From positions 1 through 64,000 of the forward strand of contig NZ_JAFGYF010000010.1 of the NCBI RefSeq assembly GCF_016921195.1: DNA of 64,000 bases, read 5' to 3'. Each line of letters opens with the position of its first letter. Position 1 is the first letter of the stretch. Positions 8,307 through 17,700 of the stretch are shown here, in pieces. Under the pieces are notes generated by a model. The model worked only from the letters and a program-made list of their open reading frames with translations, was not told where the DNA came from and made no database searches. The DNA is from Cellulosimicrobium cellulans. Lineage in GTDB: Bacteria > Actinomycetota > Actinomycetes > Actinomycetales > Cellulomonadaceae. The translations under genes and the position numbers were made by a program.

Positions 8307-8761
8307 CGGGCGGCGATCCGGGTCAACAGCTCACTGGCGCGGGCCAAGGTCTCTCTTTCGTCGGGGGTGAGGGAGGACAGCTGCCGCGTGAGCCACGCGT
8401 CCCGGCGACGGCGGGTCTCCTTGACCTCGCGCGCGCCGGCGTCGGTGAGCCGCACGACGACCTGGCGGCGGTCGCTCGCGTGCTCGCCCTTCTCGACGAG
8501 CCCCATCTCGACGAGCGCGTTGACGGCCCGGGTCATCGACGGCGGCTTGACGCGCTCGTGCTCGGCGAGCTCGCTCGGCGACATCGCGCCGTGCTTGTGC
8601 AGGACGGTGAGCACGCCGAACCGGCCCTCGGGCAGGTCGGCCTCGCCGCGCTGGGCGCGCAGGCGACGGGAGATCCGGGTGAGCGCCACACGGAGCTCCC
8701 CGCCGAGCGTCGCGGGCCGGTACTGGCTCCGGGTTGGGGCAGTCGGGTCCGCAGCAGGCAT
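8303..8761 (-). CDS. MarR-family transcriptional regulator
   Basis: 152-aa winged-helix repressor of the MarR family. The DNA-binding region reads MSPSELAEHERVKPPSMTRAVNALVEMGLVEK (about residues 60-92), followed by the wing DRRQVVVRLTDAGAREV. It is the promoter-proximal gene of a two-gene operon with the MFS pump, the classical arrangement for ligand-induced efflux. Two palindromes directly upstream of its ATG are good candidates for its own operator. The ligand cannot be inferred. Confidence 0.92.
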   Translation of the reverse strand: MPAADPTAPTRSQYRPATLGGELRVALTRISRRLRAQRGEADLPEGRFGVLTVLHKHGAMSPSELAEHERVKPPSMTRAVNALVEMGLVEKGEHASDRRQVVVRLTDAGAREVKETRRRRDAWLTRQLSSLTPDERETLARASELLTRIAAR

Positions 8762-8765
8762 GATA

Positions 8766-8794
8766 GTTACCTTAACTCATTACCTAGAGTAATG
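8766..8794. promoter_or_regulatory. Putative MarR operator, two adjacent palindromes
   Basis: GTTA-cct-TAAC (8766-8776) and CATTAC-ctaga-GTAATG (8778-8794) lie in an AT-rich patch immediately upstream of the marR ATG (8761), where the promoter should be. Position and symmetry fit autorepression; binding is inferred. Confidence 0.65.
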
Positions 8795-8846
8795 AAAGAG
8801 GTGCACGTCACCCCCGCGGTGTCGCAGCGAACCGGGAAGGACCCGG

Positions 8847-10193
8847 TCAGGGGACGTAGGCGACCACGACGTGGCCGTCGCCGCGCGCGGCGACCGGCCC
8901 GGTCGCGTGGGGGACGAACACCGACTCGCCCCGTGCCAGCGCCGTCTCGGCCAGGGTGTCGTCGCGTCCCCCGGCGACCGTCACCGCGCCGTCGAGGCAC
9001 AGCACGACGCGCGGTCCGGCGTCGGGCAGCGGCACCGCCCCCGTGACCCGGCCCGCTCGGAGCGCGAACTCCGCGACCGGCGGGCGGTAGGTGACGAGGC
9101 CGGACCCGTCGTCGACCAGGCGCGGGCGGGCGGCAGGCCCGGGCGTGCACGTGGCGCACTCGAGCAGCGCGTCGACGTCGACGAGCTTGCTCGTGAGCCC
9201 GGCGCGCAGGACGTTGTCGGAGCTCGCCATGACCTCGACGGCGCAGCCGGACAGGTAGGCGTGCACGTGCCCGGACGGCACGAACATCGACTCCCCGGGC
9301 TCGAGCGTGACCCGGTTGAGCATGAGGGAGACGACGGGGCCCGGGTCGCCCGGATGCTGCTCGGCGAGCGCCAGCACGGTGGCGTCGGCGCGCCGCGACG
9401 TGCGCCGCGGTCCTCCGGACGCCGGCCCGGGGCCGCGCTCCGCCCGGCCCCGCACCGAGGCGACGGTCCGCGCGAGGTCCGCCGCGACGTCGGGCTCGGA
9501 CCGGGCGTGGAGCGCGAGCGTGAACGCCTCGCGGACCCCCGCCTCGCTCGGGCGGGCGAGGAGCGCTGCGCGCATGCGGGCGACGAGGTCGCCGTCGAGC
9601 CCGTCGAGGAGCTCGAGGATGCGCGCCGGCCGGCGGAATCCCGACAGGCCCTCGAAGCGCGACACCGCCACGACCATCTCGGGCTTGTGCTGGTCGTCGT
9701 GGAAGCTGCGCAACGGGGAGTCGCGAGCGACGCCCTCCCGGTTCTCGCGGTTGAACCCCTCGCGGGCGCGGTGCGGGTGCGGGTGGACCTGGAGCGAGAG
9801 CGCGCGCTCGGCGGCGAGCACCTTGAGGAGGAACGGCAGCCGGGGACCGTACTGGTCGAGGACGCGCTGCCCCAGCACCCCCACGGGGTCCGCGCGCACC
9901 AGGTCCGCGAGCGTCGCGCCCGACGCCGTCGCCCCGCCCTCGCGAGGCCCCTCGCCCGGGCGCGCCGCGCCGTCGGGCACGACGCGCGACGGCGCGAGCG
10001 GGTGCGCGCCCATCCACAGCTCGGCTGCAGGACGACCGTCCGGTTCCATCCCCAGGAGGTCCTGGATCGCCGACGTCGAGCCCCAGTCGTACGGCTGGAC
10101 CGTGTTCTCCAGCCGGTAGAACGCGGGCGGACGAGCGGCGGGGAGGGCGTCGACCGACGCCTTCCCCGACCGCTCCTCCGCCGCGCTCGTCAT
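8847..10193 (-). CDS. manA: Mannose-6-phosphate isomerase, class I
   Basis: Zinc enzyme interconverting fructose-6-phosphate and mannose-6-phosphate, feeding GDP-mannose and glycan synthesis. 448 aa, at the upper end for class I enzymes. Opens YRLENTVQPYDWGS and AAELWMGAHP, typical of type I PMI; zinc-site segments are SLQVHPHPHRAREGFNREN (about residues 133-151), DQHKPEMV and the later SGHVHAYL. An Arg/Gly-rich insertion around residues 240-275 accounts for some of the extra length. It lies nine bases downstream of the purine permease gene in the same direction, and close to a sugar transferase, consistent with surface polysaccharide supply. Confidence 0.93.
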   Translation of the reverse strand: MTSAAEERSGKASVDALPAARPPAFYRLENTVQPYDWGSTSAIQDLLGMEPDGRPAAELWMGAHPLAPSRVVPDGAARPGEGPREGGATASGATLADLVRADPVGVLGQRVLDQYGPRLPFLLKVLAAERALSLQVHPHPHRAREGFNRENREGVARDSPLRSFHDDQHKPEMVVAVSRFEGLSGFRRPARILELLDGLDGDLVARMRAALLARPSEAGVREAFTLALHARSEPDVAADLARTVASVRGRAERGPGPASGGPRRTSRRADATVLALAEQHPGDPGPVVSLMLNRVTLEPGESMFVPSGHVHAYLSGCAVEVMASSDNVLRAGLTSKLVDVDALLECATCTPGPAARPRLVDDGSGLVTYRPPVAEFALRAGRVTGAVPLPDAGPRVVLCLDGAVTVAGGRDDTLAETALARGESVFVPHATGPVAARGDGHVVVAYVP

Positions 10194-10202
10194 GGGCCGA
10201 GC

Positions 10203-11678
10203 CTAGAGGCCCAGGGCATCCCGGATCGGGCCGAGGAGGAAGTACACGAGGAACATCACCGAGGCGACCCACATGAGCGGGTGGATCGCGCGGACCTTGC
10301 CGAGCGCGAGCTTGATGACGACGAACGCGAGGAAGCCCGCGCCGATGCCGTCCGCGATCGAGTAGGTGAACGGCATGACGATGATCGTGAGGAACGCGGG
10401 GATGCCGATCTCGACGTTCTTCCAGGAGATGCCGGCGATCTGCGTCATCATGAGGAACCCGACGAAGACCAGCGCGGGGGCGGCGGCCTCGTAGGGCACG
10501 AGCGCGACGAGCGGCGACAGGAACGTCGCGAGCAGGAACGCGACGCCCGTGACGACCGACGCGAGGCCCGTGCGGGCGCCCTCGCCCGCGCCCGTCGTCG
10601 ACTCGACGAAGCTCGTGTTCGACGACACCGAGCCGGCGCCGCCGGCCGCCGCGGCGATCGAGTCGACGACGAGGATCGCGCGTGAGCGCGGCGGGATGCC
10701 CTCGGCGTCGTTGAGGCGCGCCTCGGCCCCGACGGCGACCATCGTGCCCATCGAGTCGAAGAAGTCCGCGAGCAGGAGCGAGAACACCAGCAGGACGACC
10801 GTGACGGTCGCGATGTTCTGGAACGAGCCCAGGAGCGAGAACTGGCCGAGGAGACCGAAGTCGGGGACCTGCGCGACGCCGTCGAACGTGGGCGCGTTGA
10901 GGTTGAAGCCGTCGGGGTTCGAGCCGTCGGGCGCCTTGGCGCCGATGTGCAGGGTGTTCTCCAGCACGACGGCGAGCGCGGTCGCCGTGAGGATCGCGAC
11001 GAGCAGCGCGCCCTTGACCTTGCGGACCCACAGCACGATCGTCAGCACCAGTCCGACCACGAACACGAGGATCGGCCACGTGCCGAGGTTGCCGAGCGCG
11101 AGGAGGGTGCCACTGCCGGCGGTGACGAAGCCCGCGTTGACGAGGCCGATCAGGGCGATGAACAGGCCGATGCCCACGCTGATGGCGGTCTTCAGCTCGA
11201 CCGGGACCGCGCGGAAGACCGCCTCGCGGAACCCGGTGAGCACGAGGACGAGGATGATGAGGCCCTCGATGACGACGAGGCCCATCGCGTCCGCCCACGT
11301 CACCCCCGGCAGCGACGCGATGGAGTACGCCACGACCGCGTTGAGGCCCAGCCCGGCCGCGAGGCCGAGGGGGAAGTTCGCGAAGACGCCCATGGCGATC
11401 GTCATGACGCCCGCGACGAGCGCGGTGGCCGCGGCGATCTTGCCGAAGTCGGGCGCGTCGCCGCCGCCGAGGAACTGGCCCGTGCCGTCCTGGACCGTCC
11501 CGATGATCAGCGGGTTCAGCACGATGATGTACGCCATCGCGAAGAACGTGACGAGACCACCTCGGATCTCGGTGCCGATCGTCGAGCCGCGCTCGGTGAT
11601 CTTGAAGAAGCGGTCGATCGCGCCGGACGCAGGGGGCGGCGCCTGCTCGTCCTCGCGGACGGAGGTGGGGGTGGACAT
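10203..11678 (-). CDS. NCS2 purine permease, AzgA-like
   Basis: Membrane transporter of 491 aa, NCS2 superfamily, AzgA-like group (hypoxanthine/guanine/adenine uptake with protons). The N-terminus FFKITERGSTIGTEIRGGLVTFFAMAYIIVLNP is diagnostic of AzgA-like proteins, and about 12-14 hydrophobic helices follow. The ADFFDSMGTMVAVG and SSNTSFVESTTGAGEGARTG segments, which form the substrate region in the family, are intact. I chose ATG 11678 (MSTPTSV); the open frame to 11873 lacks protein-like composition. The product is likely cotranscribed with manA. Exact base specificity is not visible. Confidence 0.9.
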   Translation of the reverse strand: MSTPTSVREDEQAPPPASGAIDRFFKITERGSTIGTEIRGGLVTFFAMAYIIVLNPLIIGTVQDGTGQFLGGGDAPDFGKIAAATALVAGVMTIAMGVFANFPLGLAAGLGLNAVVAYSIASLPGVTWADAMGLVVIEGLIILVLVLTGFREAVFRAVPVELKTAISVGIGLFIALIGLVNAGFVTAGSGTLLALGNLGTWPILVFVVGLVLTIVLWVRKVKGALLVAILTATALAVVLENTLHIGAKAPDGSNPDGFNLNAPTFDGVAQVPDFGLLGQFSLLGSFQNIATVTVVLLVFSLLLADFFDSMGTMVAVGAEARLNDAEGIPPRSRAILVVDSIAAAAGGAGSVSSNTSFVESTTGAGEGARTGLASVVTGVAFLLATFLSPLVALVPYEAAAPALVFVGFLMMTQIAGISWKNVEIGIPAFLTIIVMPFTYSIADGIGAGFLAFVVIKLALGKVRAIHPLMWVASVMFLVYFLLGPIRDALGL

Positions 11679-11763
11679 GGGGAGAATGCTGCCAGAACCC
11701 TGTGACCGCGCGGTAACACGCGGGACACGGTCCGGCATCGCCCTCGGGGGACGTCCGCGCACG

Positions 11764-12504
11764 TCAGGCAGCGCCGACCGCGGCGAGCGCCGCCTCGGGT
11801 GTGCTCGACACCACGTCCGTGCCGTCGTGCGCGCCAGGGCCCCTGAGGGCTGCCGGACGCGGCGCTCCGGCACCGTGCCCGAGGCTCTCCGCGGTCGCGA
11901 GGTCGGTCACCGTCCGGGGCGCCCCCGTCGCGAGCTGCACCGCGTGCAGCACGTCCAGGATCGCGGCGGCCCGCTCGCCGGCCGGGCCGGAGGGGACCCC
12001 GTGGACGAGCCGCGACGGGTGCAGGAGGTCGACGACGGCGTGTCCCGGCCGGTGCTCGTCGGGCACCCACGCGACCGTCGCCCGGACGCCGTCGGCGGCG
12101 AGCCCGGCCGCGAGCCACTCCGCCGTGCCCGCGGGGACGCGGGCGCGCCCGACGACGAGGTCCCCCGGGCCGAGGTGCGGGACCAGGCCGTCGAGCGCGT
12201 CGCGCAGCGCCACCACCCGGGAGACGCCGTCGGGGTCGGGGTGGGGACCCGCCCCGACGCACAGGACGTGCACGCGCGCTCCGGCGACCGCGGTGCGGTC
12301 CGTCGTGGGACGCAGTCGGCCGCTCACGCGGGCGAGCGCGAGGAGCCGCTGGAGCCTCGGCTCAGCAGCGCGGCGCGGCGCCGCGCGGAGCACGTCGAGG
12401 GCACGAGGGTCGGTGTCGTGGAGCACGACCTCGTGCCCCGCCGCCGCGAGGCAGGCCGCGTGCAGGACGCCGCGGCGACCGCATCCCGAGACCGAGACCC
12501 GCAC
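11764..12504 (-). CDS. Truncated UDP-glucose dehydrogenase-like protein
   Basis: 246 aa, against about 430-450 aa for UDP-glucose/UDP-ManNAc 6-dehydrogenases. It resembles only their N-terminal NAD domain: dinucleotide fold start VSVSGCGRRGVLHAACLAAAGHEVVLHD, then RVPAGTAEWLA in place of the usual TVPVGT, then PDEHRPGHAVVDLLHPSRLVHG in place of PEFLREGxAxxDFxxPxRxVxG. The central helix and the C-terminal domain with the catalytic Cys are missing and the final ~50 residues are low-complexity. It is therefore unlikely to oxidise UDP-sugars. It follows the sugar transferase gene by 38 bp in the same direction. It may be a decayed gene or a glycan-linked accessory protein. Confidence 0.75.
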   Translation of the reverse strand: MRVSVSGCGRRGVLHAACLAAAGHEVVLHDTDPRALDVLRAAPRRAAEPRLQRLLALARVSGRLRPTTDRTAVAGARVHVLCVGAGPHPDPDGVSRVVALRDALDGLVPHLGPGDLVVGRARVPAGTAEWLAAGLAADGVRATVAWVPDEHRPGHAVVDLLHPSRLVHGVPSGPAGERAAAILDVLHAVQLATGAPRTVTDLATAESLGHGAGAPRPAALRGPGAHDGTDVVSSTPEAALAAVGAA

Positions 12505-12542
12505 GACGCACCTCCCGCGTCCGACCGCTCACCCCGCCGGCC

Positions 12543-14057
12543 TCAGTAGGCCCCGGAGCCGGAGAACACCGCGCGCGCCGTGCGCGCGAGGATCAGGAAG
12601 TCGCCGAACATGGTCCAGTTCTCGACGTAGTACACGTCGAGGCGGACGCTCTCCTCCCACGACAGGTCGGACCGGCCGCCGACCTGCCACAGGCCGGTGA
12701 GGCCGGGCTTGACCAGGAGGCGGCGGTGCACCTTCTTCTCGTACTTCTGGACCTCGCGCGGCAGCGGCGGGCGCGGGCCGACGAGGCTCATGTCGCCGCG
12801 CAGGACGTTGAAGAGCTGCGGGAGCTCGTCGAGCGAGTAGCGGCGCAGCACGCGGCCGACGCGCGTGACGCGGGGGTCGTCGCGCATCTTGAACAGCGGG
12901 CCGGCGCCGTCGTTCTGCTCGACCAGGTGCTCGACCTCGCGGTCTGCCCCGACACGCATCGACCGGAACTTGAACATGGGGAACGTGCGCCCGTTGCGGC
13001 CGACCCGCTCCTGCCGGAAGAGCACGGGCCCGCGGCTCGTGAGGCGGACCGCGAGCGCGACCAGCACGAGCACCGGCAGCGCGGCGAGCGTGATGAGCGC
13101 CGCGCCGGTCCAGTCGACGACCGACTTCACGACGAACTTCGGCCCCGTGAAGCGGGGCGCGTCCACGTGGAGGAGCGAGACGCTCTCCGCCGGGGTGATG
13201 GTGATGCGAGGACCGGCGACGTCCGCGAGCTCGGCCGTGAGCATGAGGTCGACGCCGTACGGCTCGAGCTCCCAGCCCAGCCGACGGACGACCTCGGCCG
13301 TGATGGCGTCCGAGCCCGACACGGCGACGACGTCCGCGCCGACCCGCGTCGCGACCTCGCCGGCGTGCCGCAGCTCGCCGAGGACCGGCACGCCCCGGAT
13401 CTCCTCGCCCGCCCCGAACCCGCCGGACGGGACGCACACGCCGACCACGCGGTACCCGGACTCGTCGCGACCGTTGAGGTCGCGGATGAGGCGCTCCGCC
13501 TGGTCACGGTGCCCGATCGCCAGCACGGCGGAGCGCATGCGCCCGTGGGCGCGCTGGCCGTGCAGCCACTGGCGCCACGCGTACCGACCGAGGAGCAGGC
13601 CACCGAGCCCGATCGGGAACGCGAAGGCGAGGTAGCCGCGCGCCTCCGGGAAGCGGAAGAGGAAGGCGAGCACCGCGAGCACGGCGAAGAGGCGCCACGA
13701 CGCGTCGAAGACCCGGTGGTACTCGGTGGGGCCGCTCCCCATGACCCGGGGGTCGCGCGTGCGGCTCACGACGAGCGAGACGGACCAGGCGACGCCGACG
13801 AGGAGGCTGAGCACGACGTACGGCACGCGTGTCTCGCGGACGGGCTCGTTGATGAACTGGTCCCAGCGCAGGAAGTAGGCGACGAGCACGGCGACGACGA
13901 TCACGGCCGTGTCGGTGAGCAGGAGCCGACGCCGGTAGGCGACCTCCCAGCCCTGCGCGGCGAACGCGGCGCGCGCGGCGCGGATCCGGGCCGCGGGGGT
14001 CGTGGCGAGAAGGGTGCGCAGACTCCGCCTCGTGTCTTCGGTGACGCTGTGGGACAT
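12543..14057 (-). CDS. Polyprenyl glycosylphosphotransferase (sugar transferase)
   Basis: Initiating phosphoglycosyltransferase (504 aa) that transfers a sugar-1-phosphate to undecaprenyl phosphate for exopolysaccharide or capsule synthesis. Four N-terminal membrane segments and a CoA-binding-like domain (about residues 30-280) precede a fifth helix and the C-terminal bacterial sugar transferase domain (about 300-500). This domain has GPVLFRQERVGRNGRTFPMFKFRSM, YSLDELPQLFNVLRGDMSLVGPRP and KPGLTGLWQVGGRS. ATG 14057 has GGAGGTGG before it. Other glycosyltransferase and polymerase genes are not in this window. The sugar could be glucose or galactose phosphate; not determinable. Confidence 0.93.
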   Translation of the reverse strand: MSHSVTEDTRRSLRTLLATTPAARIRAARAAFAAQGWEVAYRRRLLLTDTAVIVVAVLVAYFLRWDQFINEPVRETRVPYVVLSLLVGVAWSVSLVVSRTRDPRVMGSGPTEYHRVFDASWRLFAVLAVLAFLFRFPEARGYLAFAFPIGLGGLLLGRYAWRQWLHGQRAHGRMRSAVLAIGHRDQAERLIRDLNGRDESGYRVVGVCVPSGGFGAGEEIRGVPVLGELRHAGEVATRVGADVVAVSGSDAITAEVVRRLGWELEPYGVDLMLTAELADVAGPRITITPAESVSLLHVDAPRFTGPKFVVKSVVDWTGAALITLAALPVLVLVALAVRLTSRGPVLFRQERVGRNGRTFPMFKFRSMRVGADREVEHLVEQNDGAGPLFKMRDDPRVTRVGRVLRRYSLDELPQLFNVLRGDMSLVGPRPPLPREVQKYEKKVHRRLLVKPGLTGLWQVGGRSDLSWEESVRLDVYYVENWTMFGDFLILARTARAVFSGSGAY

Positions 14058-14492
14058 GCGTCCACCTCCGGTCGGTTCCACTCCCTGCATGGCGACTCAT
14101 CCTAGGGTCGAGAAACGGCTTGAACGAGAGTTTTCACGGGGTTTCACCCGGGTGAGACGACATCCCGGACCGTCATCGTCGGAGTCGTCATGACGCGCGG
14201 TATCCCGCGAATCCTGCGTCAGGGCAGCCACCCGGAAAATGCGCTTGGACGGGTGTCCAGGTTGGACGTTCCGACTTCCGTCCGGATACATCGGACGAAG
14301 GTCCCGAAGCGATGCTCGGCACGAGGCCCGACAGATCTACCTGGACGAGTGACCACCTGCGGAGGCAGCAGCGCGGCGCATGCATCGTAGCGTGCGGTTG
14401 CGACTTCTCCGGACGTGTGCTCACACCAGAAGGAGATGCGGTGCAGGTCACGGGCGTGACACGTCGGTGCGGGTGAAAAACCGCGTCGTCGC
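14058..14492. other. Long gene-free divergent region
   Basis: About 435 bp between the sugar transferase start and the DUF2530 promoter, noticeably less GC-rich than its surroundings. Near-perfect palindrome GTTTCACCCGGGTGAGAC at 14141-14158 (one mismatch) and CGTCCG / CGGACG around a 7-nt spacer near 14279-14297 are possible operators. No ORF here looks coding. Confidence 0.5.
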
Positions 14493-14498
14493 TACGAT
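14493..14498 (+). promoter_or_regulatory. -10 element TACGAT, leaderless DUF2530 gene
   Basis: TACGAT ends six bases before GTG 14505, and no Shine-Dalgarno is present. Confidence 0.5.
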
Positions 14499-14504
14499 GC
14501 CCCT

Positions 14505-14768
14505 GTGCCCTCGTTCGTCACGCTGCTGCTCCACCCCGACCGTCGACGCCCCGACCCGGGGCCGTGGCGCGTCGACCTGCGCGTCGTGATCCTCGTCGGG
14601 ATGGGCCTCTGGGCGTTCGCGCTCGTCGTGTGCGCCGTGCTCCTCGCCCTGGGGACGGCCTCCCCGCGCGCGGTCACCACGTGCGGCGCCGGGCTCGTCC
14701 TCGGCCTCCTCGGGCTCGCGTGGGAGCGCCGGAACCGGACCCGCTACCGCGCCTCCGTCGACGACTGA
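14505..14768 (+). CDS. Small membrane protein, DUF2530
   Basis: 87-aa protein with two transmembrane helices (about residues 26-48 and 56-73) and a basic tail WERRNRTRYRASVDD, matching the actinobacterial DUF2530 family of unknown function. Its neighbour downstream on the opposite strand is the large ATPase; the two 3' ends overlap by 25 bp. GTG start with a leaderless-type promoter. No biochemical role is known to me. Confidence 0.8.
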   Translation: MPSFVTLLLHPDRRRPDPGPWRVDLRVVILVGMGLWAFALVVCAVLLALGTASPRAVTTCGAGLVLGLLGLAWERRNRTRYRASVDD

Positions 14769-17700
14769 GGGACGTCCCAGGCCGTCCGCGCCAGCGCGCC
14801 CTGCGCGGCTCCGGGGTCGCGGAGCACCTCCTCGAGCACGAACCTCGCGCCGTAGCGTCCCGCCGCGACCGCGAGCCCCGCGGCGAGCCCGGCAGGCCCG
14901 GTCGCGTGCACGACGGCGTCCGCTCCCCCGCCGCGCTCCACCCACCACGAGACCGCGACCCCGCCCACGCGGAGGTCGTCGTGGCGCTCCCAGGTGCGCG
15001 GCACCGGCCCGTCGAGCACCGCGCGCGCCGCCTCGGGGACGTCGGCGCGACGTCCGGCGGCGTCGGGGGCGGGGGCCGTGCGCGGGACGGTCGGGACGTC
15101 CAGGAGGTCGGCCACCTCGGCGACGAGTCCCGGCGGCGCCGGGAGGACCGCGCGGACGGGCGACCACATCGGGTCGGGCGCGACGGCGACGTCGTCCGCG
15201 CCGACCACGCGCACCGCGCCGCCGCGCAGCGCGGGCACCCGGTCCGGCGGCGGGTCCAGATGCTCACCACGGCCGGCGAGGACGCCGAGCGCGCTCCAGA
15301 GCGTCAGCGCGGCCCGCGCGTCGACGACCTGCCCGACGTCAGGCAGGTCGTCCAGCAGCTCGACCCACTCGTCCGGCTCGAGCTCCGCGAGGTCCCGCAC
15401 GCCACCCAGCGCGGCCAGCGCCTCGTCGTCGAGCCGGGCTACCTCCGGCGGCGCCGGGCGCAGGAACGGGGCCCCTGCGGGGCCGGTCCCGAGCGCGAAC
15501 GCCCCACCGAGCTCCTCGCGGAGCCACCACGCGGTGTACGAGCGCGCCGTCCCGCCGCGACCGCCCTCCGCCCGCACGGGGGCGAGCAGCGCCTCGCGCG
15601 CGGCGGGGTCCGCGGCGAGGCGTGCGAGGGCGTCGGGCCACGCGTCGTCGGCGACGGCGTCCAGGTCCGCCACCGCGAGCACGTCGCCCACGTACGCCTC
15701 GGGGCCGAGGGCCGCCGCGAGGTACGCGAGGTACCCGCTCCAGTCGGACAGCCACCCCTCCGGCGCGTGCGGGTCCAGCTCCGGCTCGTCGTCGGCCGAC
15801 ACGGGAGTGAGGACGTCGTGCACGCGCACCACCCCGAGCCCGGTGGCCGCACCCACGGCGCGCAGCACCGGCTCTCCCCAGCGGTCGACGACCGCGGGAT
15901 CGACGAGGTCGAGCGTGTCGAGGGCGTCGGCGGCCCACGTCCCGGGGAGCGCGCAACCGCGCACCGCCGACCAGCCGCCGTCGGCCGTCCGGACGGGCAG
16001 CTCGCCCCACCAGAACGGGAGCCCGGCGCGCGCCGGGTCCGGCACGTCGCGCACCGCCGCCGCGACCAGGGCGAGCAGCCGCTCGACGTCCGACGTCGGG
16101 TCGTCGCCGGCCTCGGCCGCGTCCGACGCCGCGAGCACACGCTCGCGGACGGCCCCGTCGGAGAGCACCGTCCGCAGGTCGGTGGCGCGCGCCCCGAGGC
16201 GTTCCAGCAGCGGGTGCGCCGCGCGCGGGTCGACGACGGGCACCCCGAGGTCGGCTGCGTCGCGGGCGTCCAGCACCCCGCCGCCGGCGTCCGAGGGTTC
16301 GCCCGACCCGACGTCCAGGAGGAGGAGACCGCGGGCACCGCGCACGACCTGCCCACCGAGCAGCGGCACCGGGAGCGCACCCAGCGCCTCGAGCACCGAC
16401 CGGTCGGTGGCGTGCGGCGCGAGGGCGTCGTACAGCGCCCGCCAGCGCGCCGGGTCGGCGACGAGCGGCAGGTCGTCCACCACGTCCGCGAGGTCCACGA
16501 CCTGCGCCCCGAGCGACCGCGCGACCGCGCGGAGCGGACCCGGGACGTCCACCAGGTGCGCGACGCCGAGCTCGGCGCGCACGCGCGCGTCGCCCACGTC
16601 GCCCGCGAGGACGCGCGCCTCGGCGGGCGCGACCAGGGAGTGCCGGCCGGCGTCGGCCGCGTCGTCCTCGGCCGCCCCGGGTGTCTCCTCGGTGCCCTGG
16701 GTGGGCGGCGCGTCGAGCGGGAGGAGCGGGGTCCGGGCGAGCGCCACCTCGGCCGACGCACGCACCTCCGCGTCGACCGCGCTCGCCGGCAGCCCGGTCG
16801 GGACGAGGGCCAGCACGTCGGCGCCGCGCGACCTCGCGAGCCCCCCGAGCAGCTCCGCGTACGCCCGCCCCGCCGCGCGCGCGACGTGCGCGGTGACCGG
16901 CCCGGGCGGGACGTGCCGGCGCGCCGGGTCCAGCGGGAAGGTCGCCAGGAGCAGCGCGGGGAACGTGAGGCGCTCGTCGGTGGGGGTCGGGGCGTGCAGG
17001 ACGTCGGTGCGCGCGCCGCCGTCGGGCAGCGCCCACGTGACCGCCCACCGCGTGCTCGCGCGCTCCTCGACCGGGCGGTCCGCGAGCAGGGCCGGGTCGA
17101 CCGATCCCTCCCGACGCAGGACGGTCCACCGGTCGGCGACGTCGGCGACGCGGCGCTCCCGGACGCCGTCCCCGGTCACGACGACCTCCGTGAGCGCGGG
17201 GAGCGCGAGCAGCAGCGGGTCCCCCACGTCCGCGAGCTCGGCGCGGACGGCGACGAGCGCGTCGGCGTCGCGCAGCTCGACCTCGACGACCGTGTCGTAG
17301 CCCGACGGCACCTCGACGCGGGTCGGGAACGGGAGCCGCAGCGCAGGAAGCCGGTCGCCGCGGCGCGCGACCTCGGCGGCGAGGTCGGGACGGTCGGCGA
17401 CCACGTCGTCGAGCGCGGCACGCGTGCGGGCGAGCGACAGCTCCACGGCACGCTCCCCCGCCCCGACCCGCACCCGGTCGGAGACCGAGCGGACGGCCGC
17501 GAAGCCGACCCCGAACCGGCCGACCGTGGACGCCCGGCCGTCGGGGTCGCGCGCGCCCCGCCCGGTGGCGGACGCGCGCAGCGCCACGAGCGACGCGACG
17601 CCCGGCGCGTCCAGCGGCTCGCCGGTGTTCGCCGCGCGCAGGACCCAGGTCCCGTCAGGTCCCGACGGCGCGTGCAGGCTCAGGCGCAGCCGCCCCGGGA

